This document shows positions 31,845-43,110 of a stretch of 64,000 nt of DNA, piece by piece. Below the pieces are notes generated by a model. The model was given only the letters and a program-made list of their open reading frames with translations, had not been told where the DNA came from and made no database searches. This DNA comes from Tubulanus polymorphus (Eukaryota > Nemertea > Palaeonemertea > Tubulaniformes > Tubulanidae): positions 2,256,916 through 2,320,915 of the forward strand of contig NC_134032.1 of NCBI RefSeq assembly GCF_964204645.1. Direction: 5' to 3'. Each line of letters begins with the position of its first letter. Position 1 is the stretch's first letter. Made by a program: the position numbers and the translations under genes.

Positions 31845-33719
31845 AATATTCATTCAGAAAATGAATGGGATATTTCTTCCGCATCAATGTTACGGCAAAA
31901 TTTGCTTTTCATTTTCATACTTCGCAGAACGGAACGCATCAAAAATCGGAAAATGCTTTGTTTTAAAACGATTTTCTAGTTTTCTGCAAAATCTCGAGAT
32001 CATAATTGAAAGAAAAAACTTCTTAAAGGCAAGTAATCCCTCAATTGAAGGCCAGTGCATATTGAATTAAATTGTCACAGTTGAAAAATACAAATGCACC
32101 TTGTCTTAGTAAAAAGTTCGAGTTTGCCGTGACCATCTAACTCGGGCCAAAACACGAAATTACTTTTCTACGGAAGCGTTCTAGGGACATCATTTAGGAA
32201 TAACAAAATTGTATTTTTGGTTGAGCAACATAAAATCATTTACGATTAATAAATAGTTTTGCCGATTTATCTCGAGTTAATATTTTCGTCTTTAATTCAA
32301 AATTCGATTTCCCGTCGATATCCACCACCGTCTCGGGGAGATCATTTATGAAAAATGAAAATTAGACTTTATGTCGAGTTATTATCTTTTATGAATTAAT
32401 GCATAAACACCATCTGAAAATAGAAATTGCTACATTTCTAACGATTCATAAGTTTATATTTTGTGCCAAAAGAGTGATAAACGACAATTAATCGCGCTAA
32501 AGGTTTTAGTTAAGAAAATCTTAAAATCTGTCCAACAAAACAGGACATGTGGAACTGTTTCAAAATGGCACCTGGTGTCTGGAAACCTTCCTATTAGGTG
32601 AGTTCTACCATAGTATTCTAATTCGTTTGTTGCCTATATGAGTTTTCGCCATTAAAAAAAACTACAATCTAAGAAAAAGTAATTTCTATGAATATATCGA
32701 GTTTGCCGAATTTCCAAGTGCCTTTTCCGAAGATTCACCCGTTCATACTGCAGTTCCATTCTAGGCATTCTAGCACTCCAGTTCTAGGGGCGGATCCAGG
32801 ATAATTGGAAGTCCGCGGTCAAGAAGAAAATAAAAGGCATTTCTAGGATAAAGCAGCAATATCAAAAGCCACTAGCGGGGACCAACTCTCAGTCTTGATA
32901 TGTTCTCGAAGAAAAAAATCATTAAAGCTTCTAATTCCGTGAGGATGGGCGCGAATTTCGCAGCTTTTAAATGTATTCTGCTCCCATATATTCCAAATTT
33001 GTAATACGAACCTTGGTGTGTTCCGAGAGATTCTTAGAAAGATCATCATCGTTAGATCCAAATGAGCTCAACTAGACACCCGCGTTGACTTGTTTTTCAA
33101 TTGAGGGCATGTTCAAAACTAGATTCAAGTGAGAAGTAAAAATAAGAGATACTAGTGGTGCCATCTGGAGGTTTGTATGTCCGGTGTATGAATCATTCGA
33201 TTCAACTTGTTTATGGGGCCAGCGGATAAAAGGCCCTGCGAATGCATTTATAATTAATGAGTTTAGATGAAATGTAGGTCGTTGCAAAAAAAAACGGTTT
33301 TGTGTAGTAAGCTATATAGCTTATGTGACTATCCTTTTGTCGGTTTGTTGGCCGGATAGAAATTTGCCGGCACTTGTTGTTCAAAAAGAAAAGAAACACG
33401 TTCGAATAGGTTACGTGTAGAAGATCATCTACTGAAATAGGGCTCAAATCAGAATTTCTAAATGCTGCATTTCTTTTTGAAAAAAAATGGTATTATGAAT
33501 GGATCGTACAAAGAGAAAGTCAAGATAAATGTATCGACAACGTATCAACTCTTTGATATTAGATTATAGTAGAGTAAATGGCCCCGTAACTTTCTAATCC
33601 CTACCAACCAATTTCATAATGTCGTACCTCTATCTACCGTTTAGATTTGTGTAATTCCTACGGTATCCCTTCTAAGTTTTTATGTATTTCCGACGCATAG
33701 CTCCTGCTAATGATGGTGG
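31845..33719. other. AT-rich intergenic stretch, no gene seen
   Basis: No exon recognised. 'ctaggggcggatccagg' near 32786 resembles one end of the hAT-like MITE described at 54826-55075, but no second end was found. A C run lies at about 33747. Confidence 0.45.
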
Positions 33720-33855
33720 TTAGCGGTAAAAATCCTGTGGGTAACCCCCCCCCCCCCGGTAAAAATCCCCATGGTAAACCCCTCTAGGTAAAATTTCCCC
33801 GGGTAAAAATCCCTAGGTAAAATCCCACGGCAAAAATCCCCATGGTAAATTCCCT
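33720..33855. repeat. Short (ggtaaaaatccc)n repeat
   Basis: Eight or more degenerate units of 14-20 bases built on 'ggtaaaaatcccc' and 'atggtaaa'. They end abruptly at the Gypsy fragment. Confidence 0.7.
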
Positions 33856-34101
33856 AATCTGCCTTATTAAACTGTTTTGAGGCGTACTCGATTGGGTGTT
33901 CCTTCCCATCCTCACCGACTTGACTTAATACCATACCACATGCGAAATTACTTGCATCAGTTTGTAGAATAAATGGTTTGTCAAAGTCTGGGAACTTGAG
34001 AATGGGCAGAGTTTGAAGAGCAGCCATTGAAAAATTTTAAGCTTTTCAAAAGCCGTTTGACACTCTTTTGACCACACAAATTTAATATCTTTCTGCAAAA
34101 G
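33856..34101 (-). mobile_element. Gypsy-type RNase H fragment
   Basis: The minus-strand frames read LLQKDIKFVWSKECQTAFEK, then [20 protein letters not shown] and [15 protein letters not shown] after a frame change. This is the region joining reverse transcriptase and RNase H in Ty3/Gypsy retrotransposons, with the RNase H catalytic Asp in TDAS. About 80 codons survive. Its upstream edge is fused to polymerase sequence at 34101/34102. Confidence 0.8.
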
Positions 34102-35375
34102 TGTATATAAGATTTCAATATGCTTTTCTCCAAAATGAGGTTGTAATACATTATAATAGAATTCATACATTAATAGTTTTGATATTTCTAAAACTGAAGC
34201 ACCAACATAGATTGGTTTATTAAATTTTATAGAAGTTCTTCTCATTTTAACTGCAGCTAAATTTTCATAAAGATATTCTTTTCCCAATAAATTTAGGATA
34301 TGTTTGTAAATGTCTAATTCTTTTATCATTACTAGCTAACTCAATATCATTCTATTTCTTATTTTTTCACAAGTCTTACCATAGAATGCATTATTCATTA
34401 ACTTGAAGAAATCTTTCTCGAAATCAGTTTTAGCTTTAGTTCTCTGTTTGGTGTTAAAATCTATATATTTTTCTAACCATTTAGATTGACTGAATGAAAT
34501 ATATCTATGTACTTTTTTTTAGAATCATTCCTTGTTTTAGATAAAACTTCAACATTCTATAATGTACTACATAATTATATTTATCTTCCTGAGTTACCAT
34601 TAACTTTTCTGTATGAATATGATTTTCAGGTTTAGTTCTTTTTTGATAATTTGATAATTCTTCATGTGTTACAGTTTTATGTTCGGGACAGTATGCTAGA
34701 TTTCTAGATTTAAATTTAATGTTTTCAGGATATTCTAAATCTACAACAAAGAAGTAACCAGTGTCTGAATCATCTGCAATATCTAGAATTATTTTCTTCC
34801 AATCAAATTTATCATTATTTTCATGTTGTAAATCTTCACTAATTTCAAATACTCCATAAGGTTGTGGTTCTATCATTGCCCAACCATATAGAGTATTTGC
34901 ATCTATATATAATAACTTATAACCAGGGTTATCATTTACATTGAAAAACCTATCACCTAATCCACCTGAAACTCCTCCTCTTGTAGATTTTTCAAATAAT
35001 AATAATTGATCTATATTTGTTAACAAATCCATTTTTATATCTGTAAATTTTAAACCACAATCCCAAGTTAATCCTGGTGATGAATAACAATGGCAAGGAT
35101 CAATATTAGAACATTTTAGATTTACATCTCTAAACATTTCAAATATATCCGATAATAATAATACATCTGATTTTAAATATAAATCTACTAATTGTCCATG
35201 ATTTTTCATTCCAAAATGATTCCAAATATTCAATGTTCTATTATAGACTTCATCTTTATGTTAACATATTCATTTTTTAATTCATCACAGAATTGTTCTT
35301 TTAATGATTCAGTTATATTGAAATCATTATGCGATTTATAAAATGAATATGGAATTGCGCCTTTATATCGGGTGT
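34102..35375 (-). pseudogene. Protein-primed type B DNA polymerase, palm region, second copy
   Basis: Minus-strand frames from 35375 to 34102. The start overlaps the end of the 29259-31448 copy in content (RYKGAIPYSFYKSHNDF, GMKNHGQLVDLYLKSD), so this is a different, diverged copy. It then has SPGLTWDCGLKFT, the motif A region LLYIDANTLYGWAMIEPQP, motif B FFKLMNNAFYGKT (about 34370-34410) and NKPIYVGASVLEISKLLMYE with HIEILYT at the end. Frame changes occur at the A run near 34517, near 34340 and near 34300. The sequence stops one codon before the place where the catalytic DTD(S) motif C should be. On its upstream side it abuts a half-palindromic repeat. Confidence 0.85.
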
Positions 35376-35376
35376 T

Positions 35377-35420
35377 ACTAAAACTATGCACAACTAAAAC
35401 GAAGACCGAAGACCTATGCA
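35377..35420. repeat. Half copy of the TGCATAGGTC palindromic element
   Basis: 'actaaaactatgca', 'actaaaacgaagacc' and 'gacctatgca' match the right half of the palindrome at 36823-36914. It sits exactly at the truncation edge of the polymerase fragment. Confidence 0.65.
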
Positions 35421-36289
35421 CTCATTAGAAATCATAACTAGGGGCGCTATCTGTATTGATCCACAGCTAGATTTTCGTAGTATTTGAAAATGTTTCGTAG
35501 TATTTAGAAATGTTCTTAATGTTGTTTCCGTATGCGTGGGGGTTACGTTAAGGCCGTTAGACAGGAACGTACTAGTAGTAAGAATTACGAAAGTTCTTGT
35601 CTGATGCTTTCATCTACCAACGCAAACCATAAATCAGTCTATAAACAACAATTCTTTCTCGGTTCTTCTGCTGTGAGATCTGGCAAACATTCAGAAAATC
35701 TTTATATAAAACTTTTAAATAGTTGGAACCATATTTGGTCGGGTCGGAACAATGGAGTGTATTTATAATGAGGCTCGTGAAGGGATCACGCTGATACTTG
35801 ATGATATTCCCGGCTACTTTCCGTAAAAGGAAAAACCGGAAGTTTAGGAAGATGTGGTTGTTTTGCTTATCCTGTATTAAAATAGAATCAGTTAAATTGT
35901 AGATAAAATGATTAGTATAAGTATTTCAAATAATTTAAGAATTGATGATCAATCACAATGTATACCGAATCGTAGTTAATTACAATAATTTAAAAAAGAA
36001 ACAATGAATTTGTACTGTAATTGGAAAAGAAAACAAAGTTTTGAAAAGATATCTAATTTGAGTAATCTAGATGTTGTTTAAGAACAAATTGTTAATAATC
36101 GCTAATGTTTTAGAAAAATTAATTTGTGTTAAATGTTAAAACTAGCTGTCTGAAGTTTCTGTTGTCTGTATGCGCTCGTTGGTAATTCACAGACAATAGC
36201 TGCTTTCTCAACAACGACTTGCAAGTAGTGAGTAAATCACAACGCGTCATGACAGGAGGGTTGGAAGAAAAAGTTTATTTCAGCAAATC

Positions 36290-36725
36290 AGTTTCTAAAA
36301 AACCTTTAGATCAGCAAATCAGTAGGGCTAAATTTTTCCGTTACTAAAAACGGTCATGACAGTTGGGTAGCTGCTCCTTGCCAAAAAGCGGAAGACCCTG
36401 CGTGGGAGAATCGGAATTCTGAGAATGCCGGTTCTTTCTACAAAAGGGGGCCGCTATCGAGAGAGAGGAGATAATCTGTACCCTAGTAAGACGAGTGTCG
36501 ACAGCAGGATAGGAGAAGCTTCGGAACGATAGGGATTCATATACAATAGGGATTAGGAAAATCATTCTTTGTTCAAGGTAAATAAAATATATTATCTTCA
36601 ATATTATCATCCGGTATTTCAATTTATTCATTCGGATTTGTGCACGGACACGTTCTCTCGCCAGGGCCTTACTCAAGTATTTTATAGATAACGATTAAAG
36701 AGAGGATTGTGACCGGTGTATCAGT
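36290..36725 (+). repeat. LTR-like repeat, copy 1
   Basis: It shares with 37425-37895 the blocks 'gctgctcctt(g/a)ccaaaa', 'gaatgccg(g/a)ttctttct', 'aaggtaaataaa' and 'cggacacgttctctcgccag', ending 'gaccgg(t/c)gtatca'. The layout, with a TATA-like word in copy 2 and a polyadenylation-type AATAAA, is that of a long terminal repeat. The two copies are clearly diverged, so they are not the two ends of one young element. Confidence 0.55.
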
Positions 36726-36822
36726 ATATTCAACCACCTCTGTCGATGAGTATAGGCAATAGGGACCTACTCGATATAAACATACATAAGGAAACGTAAA
36801 ATGTTCGTTTATTTTTCTCGGG

Positions 36823-36914
36823 TGCATAGGTCCTCGTTTTAGTAGTGCATAGCTTTAGTAACACCTACACACGCAAAACTAAAACTATGCATGACTAAAA
36901 CGAAGACCTATGCA
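36823..36914. mobile_element. 92-bp palindromic element (TGCATAGGTC ends)
   Basis: The arms 36823-36858 and 36879-36914 are inverted copies (TGCATAGGTCcTCGTTTTAG and its complement, ending CGaAGACCTATGCA), with a 20-base loop. Each arm contains two TGCATAG-type words. This is a foldback/MITE-like unit. A half copy is at 35377-35420. Confidence 0.75.
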
Positions 36915-37424
36915 CTTTGACAAAACTTACTTCAAACCTGGGATTATTCACGCAACCACTTCGGGGAAGCTCCAGCTACGACTATGCCGACAAATGTACG
37001 TATTTACGACGAATGAAACGGAGTTTTCATCTATAAATGTGCGATTTCTATTATATAAGATTTGCTGCGTTGTCGTTGCTAATACATGGACAACAATTGC
37101 ATTTGGTCCTGATATACGGGAAAGAATATATAACCGATCTATGAATGAATTATCATGGAAATATGTTCCAAGGGTTATTGCGCCACGCTCCGTCACTGTT
37201 ATAACCATCCCGGTCATAATTCAGTACGGTATGCCCTACCGTAATAAATCAAAAATAAAATACTACCTGGTACTCGAAAATTCCTAAATGCATCGTTCAC
37301 ATACTTTGGAAAATATTCAACTGAAATAATTTGAAAGTTTCCTCAATTTATGTTGATAACTGCTACTGCCTACCGGCAAATGTACTATATGCCTGACCAT
37401 GAGCAAAAATGTCTTTCTAGAATA

Positions 37425-37895
37425 CAGCAAATCGAATATGATATAAATCGCACATTACAGTCATGACCGTTACGTTGCTGCTCCTTACCAAAAGTCGAGT
37501 GGGAGAGTCGGTATTTTAAGAATGCCGATTCTTTCTATAAAAGGGACCCGCATCTTGAGAGAGCAGCCACTCGGTAGACACTCAAAAGACACTCGATAGG
37601 GATTCGATAGTTACTTGTTAAAAGCTTGTTTGGGACTTGATTCAGGACGGGTTACCAACAGGAGAGTGCAATAGGAATTTAGAGCTAGGATTTGGATTGT
37701 GTTAAACTGGAGAGCTGTGTTTCAAAACATTAAGGTAAATAAATTCATCTTGTATTGTTATATCCATTCAAAATTTCCGGTATTCTAGTTTTACTTGGGT
37801 TTGTGCGCGGACACGTTCTCTCGCCAGGGACCGATTATTGCTTATATTATTATACGACTAAGGAGAGGATTTTGACCGGCGTATCAATAGGTAAA
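37425..37895 (+). repeat. LTR-like repeat, copy 2
   Basis: Same family and orientation as 36290-36725. It contains a TATA-type word (TTCTATAAAAGGG, about 37533) and 'aaggtaaataaa' (about 37733). The segment between the two copies has no retroviral protein; it holds the 92-bp palindrome and an open frame of 125 codons (36910-37287) with no recognisable family. Confidence 0.55.
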
Positions 37896-38560
37896 AAATA
37901 ATGTATAATAATAATAATATTTATTTCGCCATGTACATATGCAGTATAAATGATATATAGATTATAAACAATTTACATACATACGAGGCTGGATGCTTGG
38001 AAAGCCTTAGTATTAGGAATTAGGAACTTTTCTCGATAAAATATAACAAAGTTGTTAATGATACAAACATCCACTATTTACAATATATTAACTATTATAG
38101 GGATCTATAAACATCTAATCCTATTTTGATGAATTTATTTAACTGATTTGTAGGATGTTTTGAGATATGTATGCGTTAACCAGCTAGTGCTGCCGTCTAC
38201 AGTCAATTAAACTCACTGAATGATCCACCGCTTGAGAACACTCATAAAAATACACTGCAAGTCACAACTTCACAGTAAGATTTACAGACACTAGAAAGAG
38301 ACTAGAAACAAAGTGAGAAAACTGAACTACAGAATATGAAATGATCCACCTTATGACTACATGAAATTGGAACTACTGTCAATCCTGGAACAACCTAGAC
38401 CAGATAATCCTTAGAAACATAAACCAATCCTTATTAACGGAACACTAATATTCGTATGCTATGTTCTTCTGAAGCTTATTTCACATAAGTTATAGTACAA
38501 AAATATACGAAATATCAGAAATAGCGGATATATGTAAATCCATCAAATGTATCATCGTTA

Positions 38561-38930
38561 TTTAACAACACTAAATGTCCATCATAATTTTTGTATACAT
38601 TTCATCTATATTCTATATTCCTTTAATGTTTAAATGTTTACGCGTAATATGCTCTTTGTTTCTTGAGACAGTGTGTCTGTGTCTAATGCGTTAATTGTTG
38701 TTTGTCTCACTGTCATGTCACTATTCGTCACCTTTGTTTTTGTATCATTTTCCATGTCTCCACCTGTCTCGTATCTCAATGTATATAAATAAGTTTGTGT
38801 GTAAAAATAAATCAGTCCCAGTTTTGGTATTCCAAGCTGTTAGTTAAGTATCACTCTCTTCGCTCTGTTCCGGATTTCCGACGTCGACCATTCTTCGAGA
38901 ATAGGACAGAAAATAGCTATGTTAAAGTTA
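38561..38930 (+). mobile_element. 370-bp insertion, solo-LTR-like
   Basis: Present in duplication 2 copy A and absent at the matching point of copy B (60690), where 'atcatcgtta' continues straight into 'accctgaaag'. It is flanked by GTTA (38557-38560; its last four bases repeat it). Short inverted ends are TTTAACA and TGTTAAA. Inside are a TATA word (GTATATAAATAAG, about 38777) and AATAAA (about 38809), as in an LTR promoter/terminator. Confidence 0.7.
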
Positions 38931-39549
38931 ACCCTGAAAGTGCTGTTAGGATCTGATGAAATATTGCAGATCGAAAATTTCTCCAGAATTGTAAATTTGG
39001 ATTCTGGGGCTCAATATCATAGAATGAATCTACACCTCGGAATTCTACTCTGAAAACCGGTTATTCGTGTTTCCCGCTGATAACTGCTGTAAGATGAGTC
39101 CATCCATCTAAATGTCTCCGGTTATCCCAAACACTGGTTAATGGCCCGATCCGTTTCTGTCCAATTTACCGCGAAAACTTGCTTATTCTTCCACCTGAAA
39201 ACAGGAATAATATGAGTTAGTAATAAATCTAACCGGCGATTTTATATCATTCACTCCGTAGGTGTTTAACGCTCAAGACCCGGTACCTATCCCGGTACGT
39301 GTGGTTAATCTGATTATCATCGGTCTGGATTTCATAACCCCCCCCCCTTTATTTTGCGCCGAGCCAATGAGCAACATCGGTTTCTACTGACCGGTCGTCA
39401 AATTTGCTTTGGGGAACTTTCATAATGCCTCGGCTTTAACCGCACATGTTTCACCATCCGATCCCGACAGACCAGTTTCTATTTCTTAGTTTTTACACAC
39501 CCCTCCGAGTCTAATTTACTGTAATTTGTATTCTGCTTATGTAAACTAT

Positions 39550-40530
39550 AACCTCGTCTACACTAGCTGATTGAACCCGGGTTTCAACCAAAAACCCCCG
39601 GTGAGTAGCGTCTACACTAGCTCATTGAACACGGGTTTCAACCAAAAAACCGCGGTGAGTTGCGTCTACACAGCTCATTGAACCCGGGTTTCAACCAAAA
39701 ACCCGCGGTGAGTAGCGTCTACACTAGCTCATTGAACCCGGGTTTCAACCAAAAACCCCCGGTGAGTAGCGTCTACACTAGCTGATTGAACCCGGGTTTC
39801 AACCAAAAACCCCCGGTGAGTAGCGTCTACACTAGCTGATTGAACCCGGGTTTCAACCAAAAACCCGCGGTGAGTAGCGACTACACTAGCTCATTGAACC
39901 CGGGTTTCAACCAAAAACCCCCGGTGAGTAGCGTCTACACTAGCTCATTGAACCCGGGTTTCAACCAAAAACCCCCGGTGAGTAGCGTCTACACTAGCTC
40001 ATTGAACCCGCGTTTCAACCAAAAACCCGCGGTGAGTAGCGTCTACACTAGCTCATTGAACCCGGGTTTCAACCAAAAACCCCCGGTGAGTAGCGTCTAC
40101 ACTAGCTCATTGAACCCGCGTTTCAACCAAAAACCCGCGGTGAGTAGCGTCTACACTAGCTCATTGAACCCGGGTTTCAACCAAAAACCCCCGGTGAGTA
40201 GCGTCTACACTAGCTCATTGAACCCGGGTTTCAACCAAAAACCCGCGGTGAGTAGCGACTACACTAGCTCATTGAACCCGGGTTTCAACCAAAAACCCCC
40301 GGTGAGTAGCGTCTACACTAGCTCATTGAACCCGGGTTTCAACCAAAAAACCCCGGTGAGTAGCGTCTACACTAGCTCATTGAACCCGGGTTTCAACCAA
40401 AAACCCGCGGTGAGTAGCGTCTACACTAGCTCATTGAACCCGCGTTTCAACCAAAAACCCGCGGTGAGTAGCGTCTACACTAGCTCATTGAACCCGGGTT
40501 TCAACCAAAACCCGTGGTGAGTAGCGTCTA
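39550..40530. repeat. 54-bp minisatellite, copy A
   Basis: About 18 units of 'gctcattgaacccgggtttc', 'aaccaaaaacccccggtgag' and 'tagcgtctacacta'. The unit is 54 bases, and the two main variants differ at ccccgg/cccgcgg. Because 54 is divisible by three, one frame stays open for 226 codons with an 18-residue repeat (NPGFNQKPPVSSVYTSSL). The flank at 40590-40760 carries degenerate relatives (gaacgcgggttta). Confidence 0.95.
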
Positions 40531-41477
40531 CTCTTAATGCAGTTTAGGTAAGTAAGAATCCATATCTGTAGTGCAAGTTCTAGGTTAACTGCGGCGCCGA
40601 GCGCTGCATTGAACGCGGGTTTACTGTCTACACCAGCGAAAATGCGATGTTTTACGCGAACGCGGGTTCAATGCGGGCGTGTACTCTTCTGTTTCGAGAA
40701 GGGTTTCTAAAACCCGGGTTTAGTGGGGAAACTCCGCATTGAACGCGTGTTTGAACCTGTAATATTCTTACGTTGGAAAACTTGATTAGTTTTCAAACGT
40801 CAAATTCTCCGCGACGTTTTTCCGAATATTCGCCTTGGATAATCGGTGACTTTTAGTTACCTACTCGCATCAAAAATGACGTCATTCTGTGACTCAGCAA
40901 ACAACACGCGCGATACATGCATCAGAAATTATATTATCCTAGTTTTAAAAATTTCTATTAGCAAATATATCTAGTTTAGTAATAACAAAATATCTACGTG
41001 CAAATTAGTAATTAGAATTAATTAAAAAAAAATGACAAAAATATCATCGACTTTTCTAAGGTACCATGCCGGTTTGAGTTTGGAAATAAAACGGTAACAA
41101 ACTCTCAGAATTTGCTGGATTGAGTTCGGCTACTAGAGTAGGGTCTAACTGGCTACGCGTGGTTACACCATCATCTTGTTTTAAATATAGGCGATTGTCG
41201 CCGCATTAAACATCCCGGACGTAGCGTTTTTAAGAAGTTCTTTAAATGCGCTCTTATATCATATGAGGGTTTGTAATGTTGAGTTATAAATATAATCTGA
41301 ATTCGGGTTTACATAAGTTTTTTTTCAAGCGACGCCGGTTTGTGAGTTCATAACTGATACAGTAGGCCTATATCGAAAGGGTGAAATTTTCTGGAAAACT
41401 TTTGAGTCTTTCCAGAAATTTCCAGGAACTGTTTAGCATGAGATTGCTGTTGTATTATCTGGTTTGTATTATTTGAC

Positions 41478-43110
41478 TCGGGTCTGATCCGTGCCAATTT
41501 GACCCGAGCCTGATCCGTGCCAATTTGGCCCGGGCCAAATCGTCTCCGTGTGATCGCGACTTATGTCAACTATCGACTGGTTAACTCTTAGCCAATCTAT
41601 CAGCATCTGCAGCTCCTGATATAGTTATGGTTATGTGTAGAAATCTATAGTTTATTTGATTGCTATAACAGTTGAAAGTTAATTATGGTTTTGCAGAGAA
41701 AGAAAAAGAATTATAAAAAAGACGAATTTTCGATTTCAAAATTGAAAGTGTGTTTAAGCAAAAACGTTCTTTAGTTTAATCGGAATGATTAGAATAAATC
41801 GCAACGCAGCAAAATTAAGATAATATTTCCGAGGGTTTTTTGAACGCTCTTCAGAGACAATGATCTCTTGTATTATTCCCGAAATAGTGACAATATACAA
41901 GGAAGGCGCAGCTAGTGTGAAATGTGACGAGATGACGATTCTAATAGATGCGGGTGTTTTATTATACAGCCGTCATTTATGGGCGCTTCAGACCGCAAAG
42001 TATCACGTGATAATTATTCGCACATTCATTGGCTAGTCGATGACTCGCTTGTCGACGGGCGTTTCCAGCTGCAGCTAGCACACGACAGCAATTTCCCAAT
42101 ATCAGTCGCGGATTCAGAGCCATTCGGTGACTACAGCACAGTGAAAAAAGGGCACCAACTTTGAAAAGGGCCAGTATTAATGCCCAGCGAGCGGGTTTGA
42201 GTTTGAGTGCCATTTATTGGTATCATGCCACTAAATTTGCCTTAACATTCAATTTGCTTGTGCCTTTTTAGATTTTTTGGCGAAATTTCCCCTTTTTCGA
42301 TTAGATTTATAGAGCAACAATAAGTCTCTTTTATAATAGTGCCTTTTTGGGTAAAGGAAAATGCCTTAGATTGCCTTTTATGATTTTGGTCAATTTATTT
42401 CCATTCACATTTTGCTTTAGTCCTAGTACAGAAAGGTAATTATTTTTTTATGGCGGACAGATTGTGTTCCTTTTTATTTACTTTTTTCCCGAAACAAACA
42501 TTTTTCGAGGGCTTTTGAAAACTGCGACTACCGCACGTGCTGCATGTGCGATAGTCCGGATCCGCGCCTGAATATCAAACATGTTTGATATTGGGGCGCG
42601 ATGCGGAGTAAATCCTCTCGACGACGAGCGATTTCTGTCGCCGGTTGTCGAGCGGTTGCGTGCGCCGGGCTTTAGGTTATTTCGAAAATAGTGACCATTT
42701 ACGAGGAAGGCAAGATGATAAATAGATTCTGGTAGATATCCAGCCATCATTCCTTTATCATAGAGTATTTCAATTCAGATTATGAAGGTCCAGGATTTAT
42801 TTTATACACTTAATGTAACTAATAACAAAGATAGAATGGATGATAGTAGAAATATGATTAGAAAATAACCGCGTCTAATTAATGAACTAATGAAAGCCAA
42901 TAAGTATTAAATGGAAACTCCTGTTGATTTAGGGGAAAATAAGTCGACTGTTTGGACCTCGCAGATTGATTCTCGACCTGAGGGAAATTGGTAATAACGC
43001 GAATTAATTCGAAAGGGTTTTAGAAAATGCAAATATATCTGTGAAGCATTTTGAAACCACGCAACTCGAGCAGGAATCGAAATCGATTATAATACGAAAT
43101 ATAAAAAATA
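41478..43110. other. Duplicated non-coding block with 22-bp palindrome
   Basis: Shared with 62244-64000. It contains a perfect 22-base palindrome at 42571-42592 (centre aaacatgttt), repeated 'tgatccgtgccaattt' words (41486-41530) and open minus-strand frames (42478-42750, conserved in the second copy) of unrecognised nature (SRGFTPHRAPISNMFDIQAR). Probably parts of unidentified transposons. Confidence 0.5.

Larger units (their letters stand above)
38013..43110. repeat. Segmental duplication 2, copy A
   Basis: It matches 60141-64000 in the same orientation: 'attaggaattaggaactttt' at 38013 and 60141, the flank of the 54-bp minisatellite, the array itself, and 41478-43110 with 62244-64000. Between 40530 and 41478 the copies differ. 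Copy B continues past the window end, so its right border is not seen. Confidence 0.9.

Noticed and set aside
36910-37287. 125-codon open frame between the LTR-like repeats as a gene
   Set aside because: No recognisable domain, and its start lies in the palindromic element.
39840-40520. 226-codon frame with an 18-residue repeat as a structural protein
   Set aside because: It follows from a 54-bp period in a minisatellite. The first and last units run into non-coding flank, there is no signal peptide or splice context, and the second copy is open for only 86 codons.
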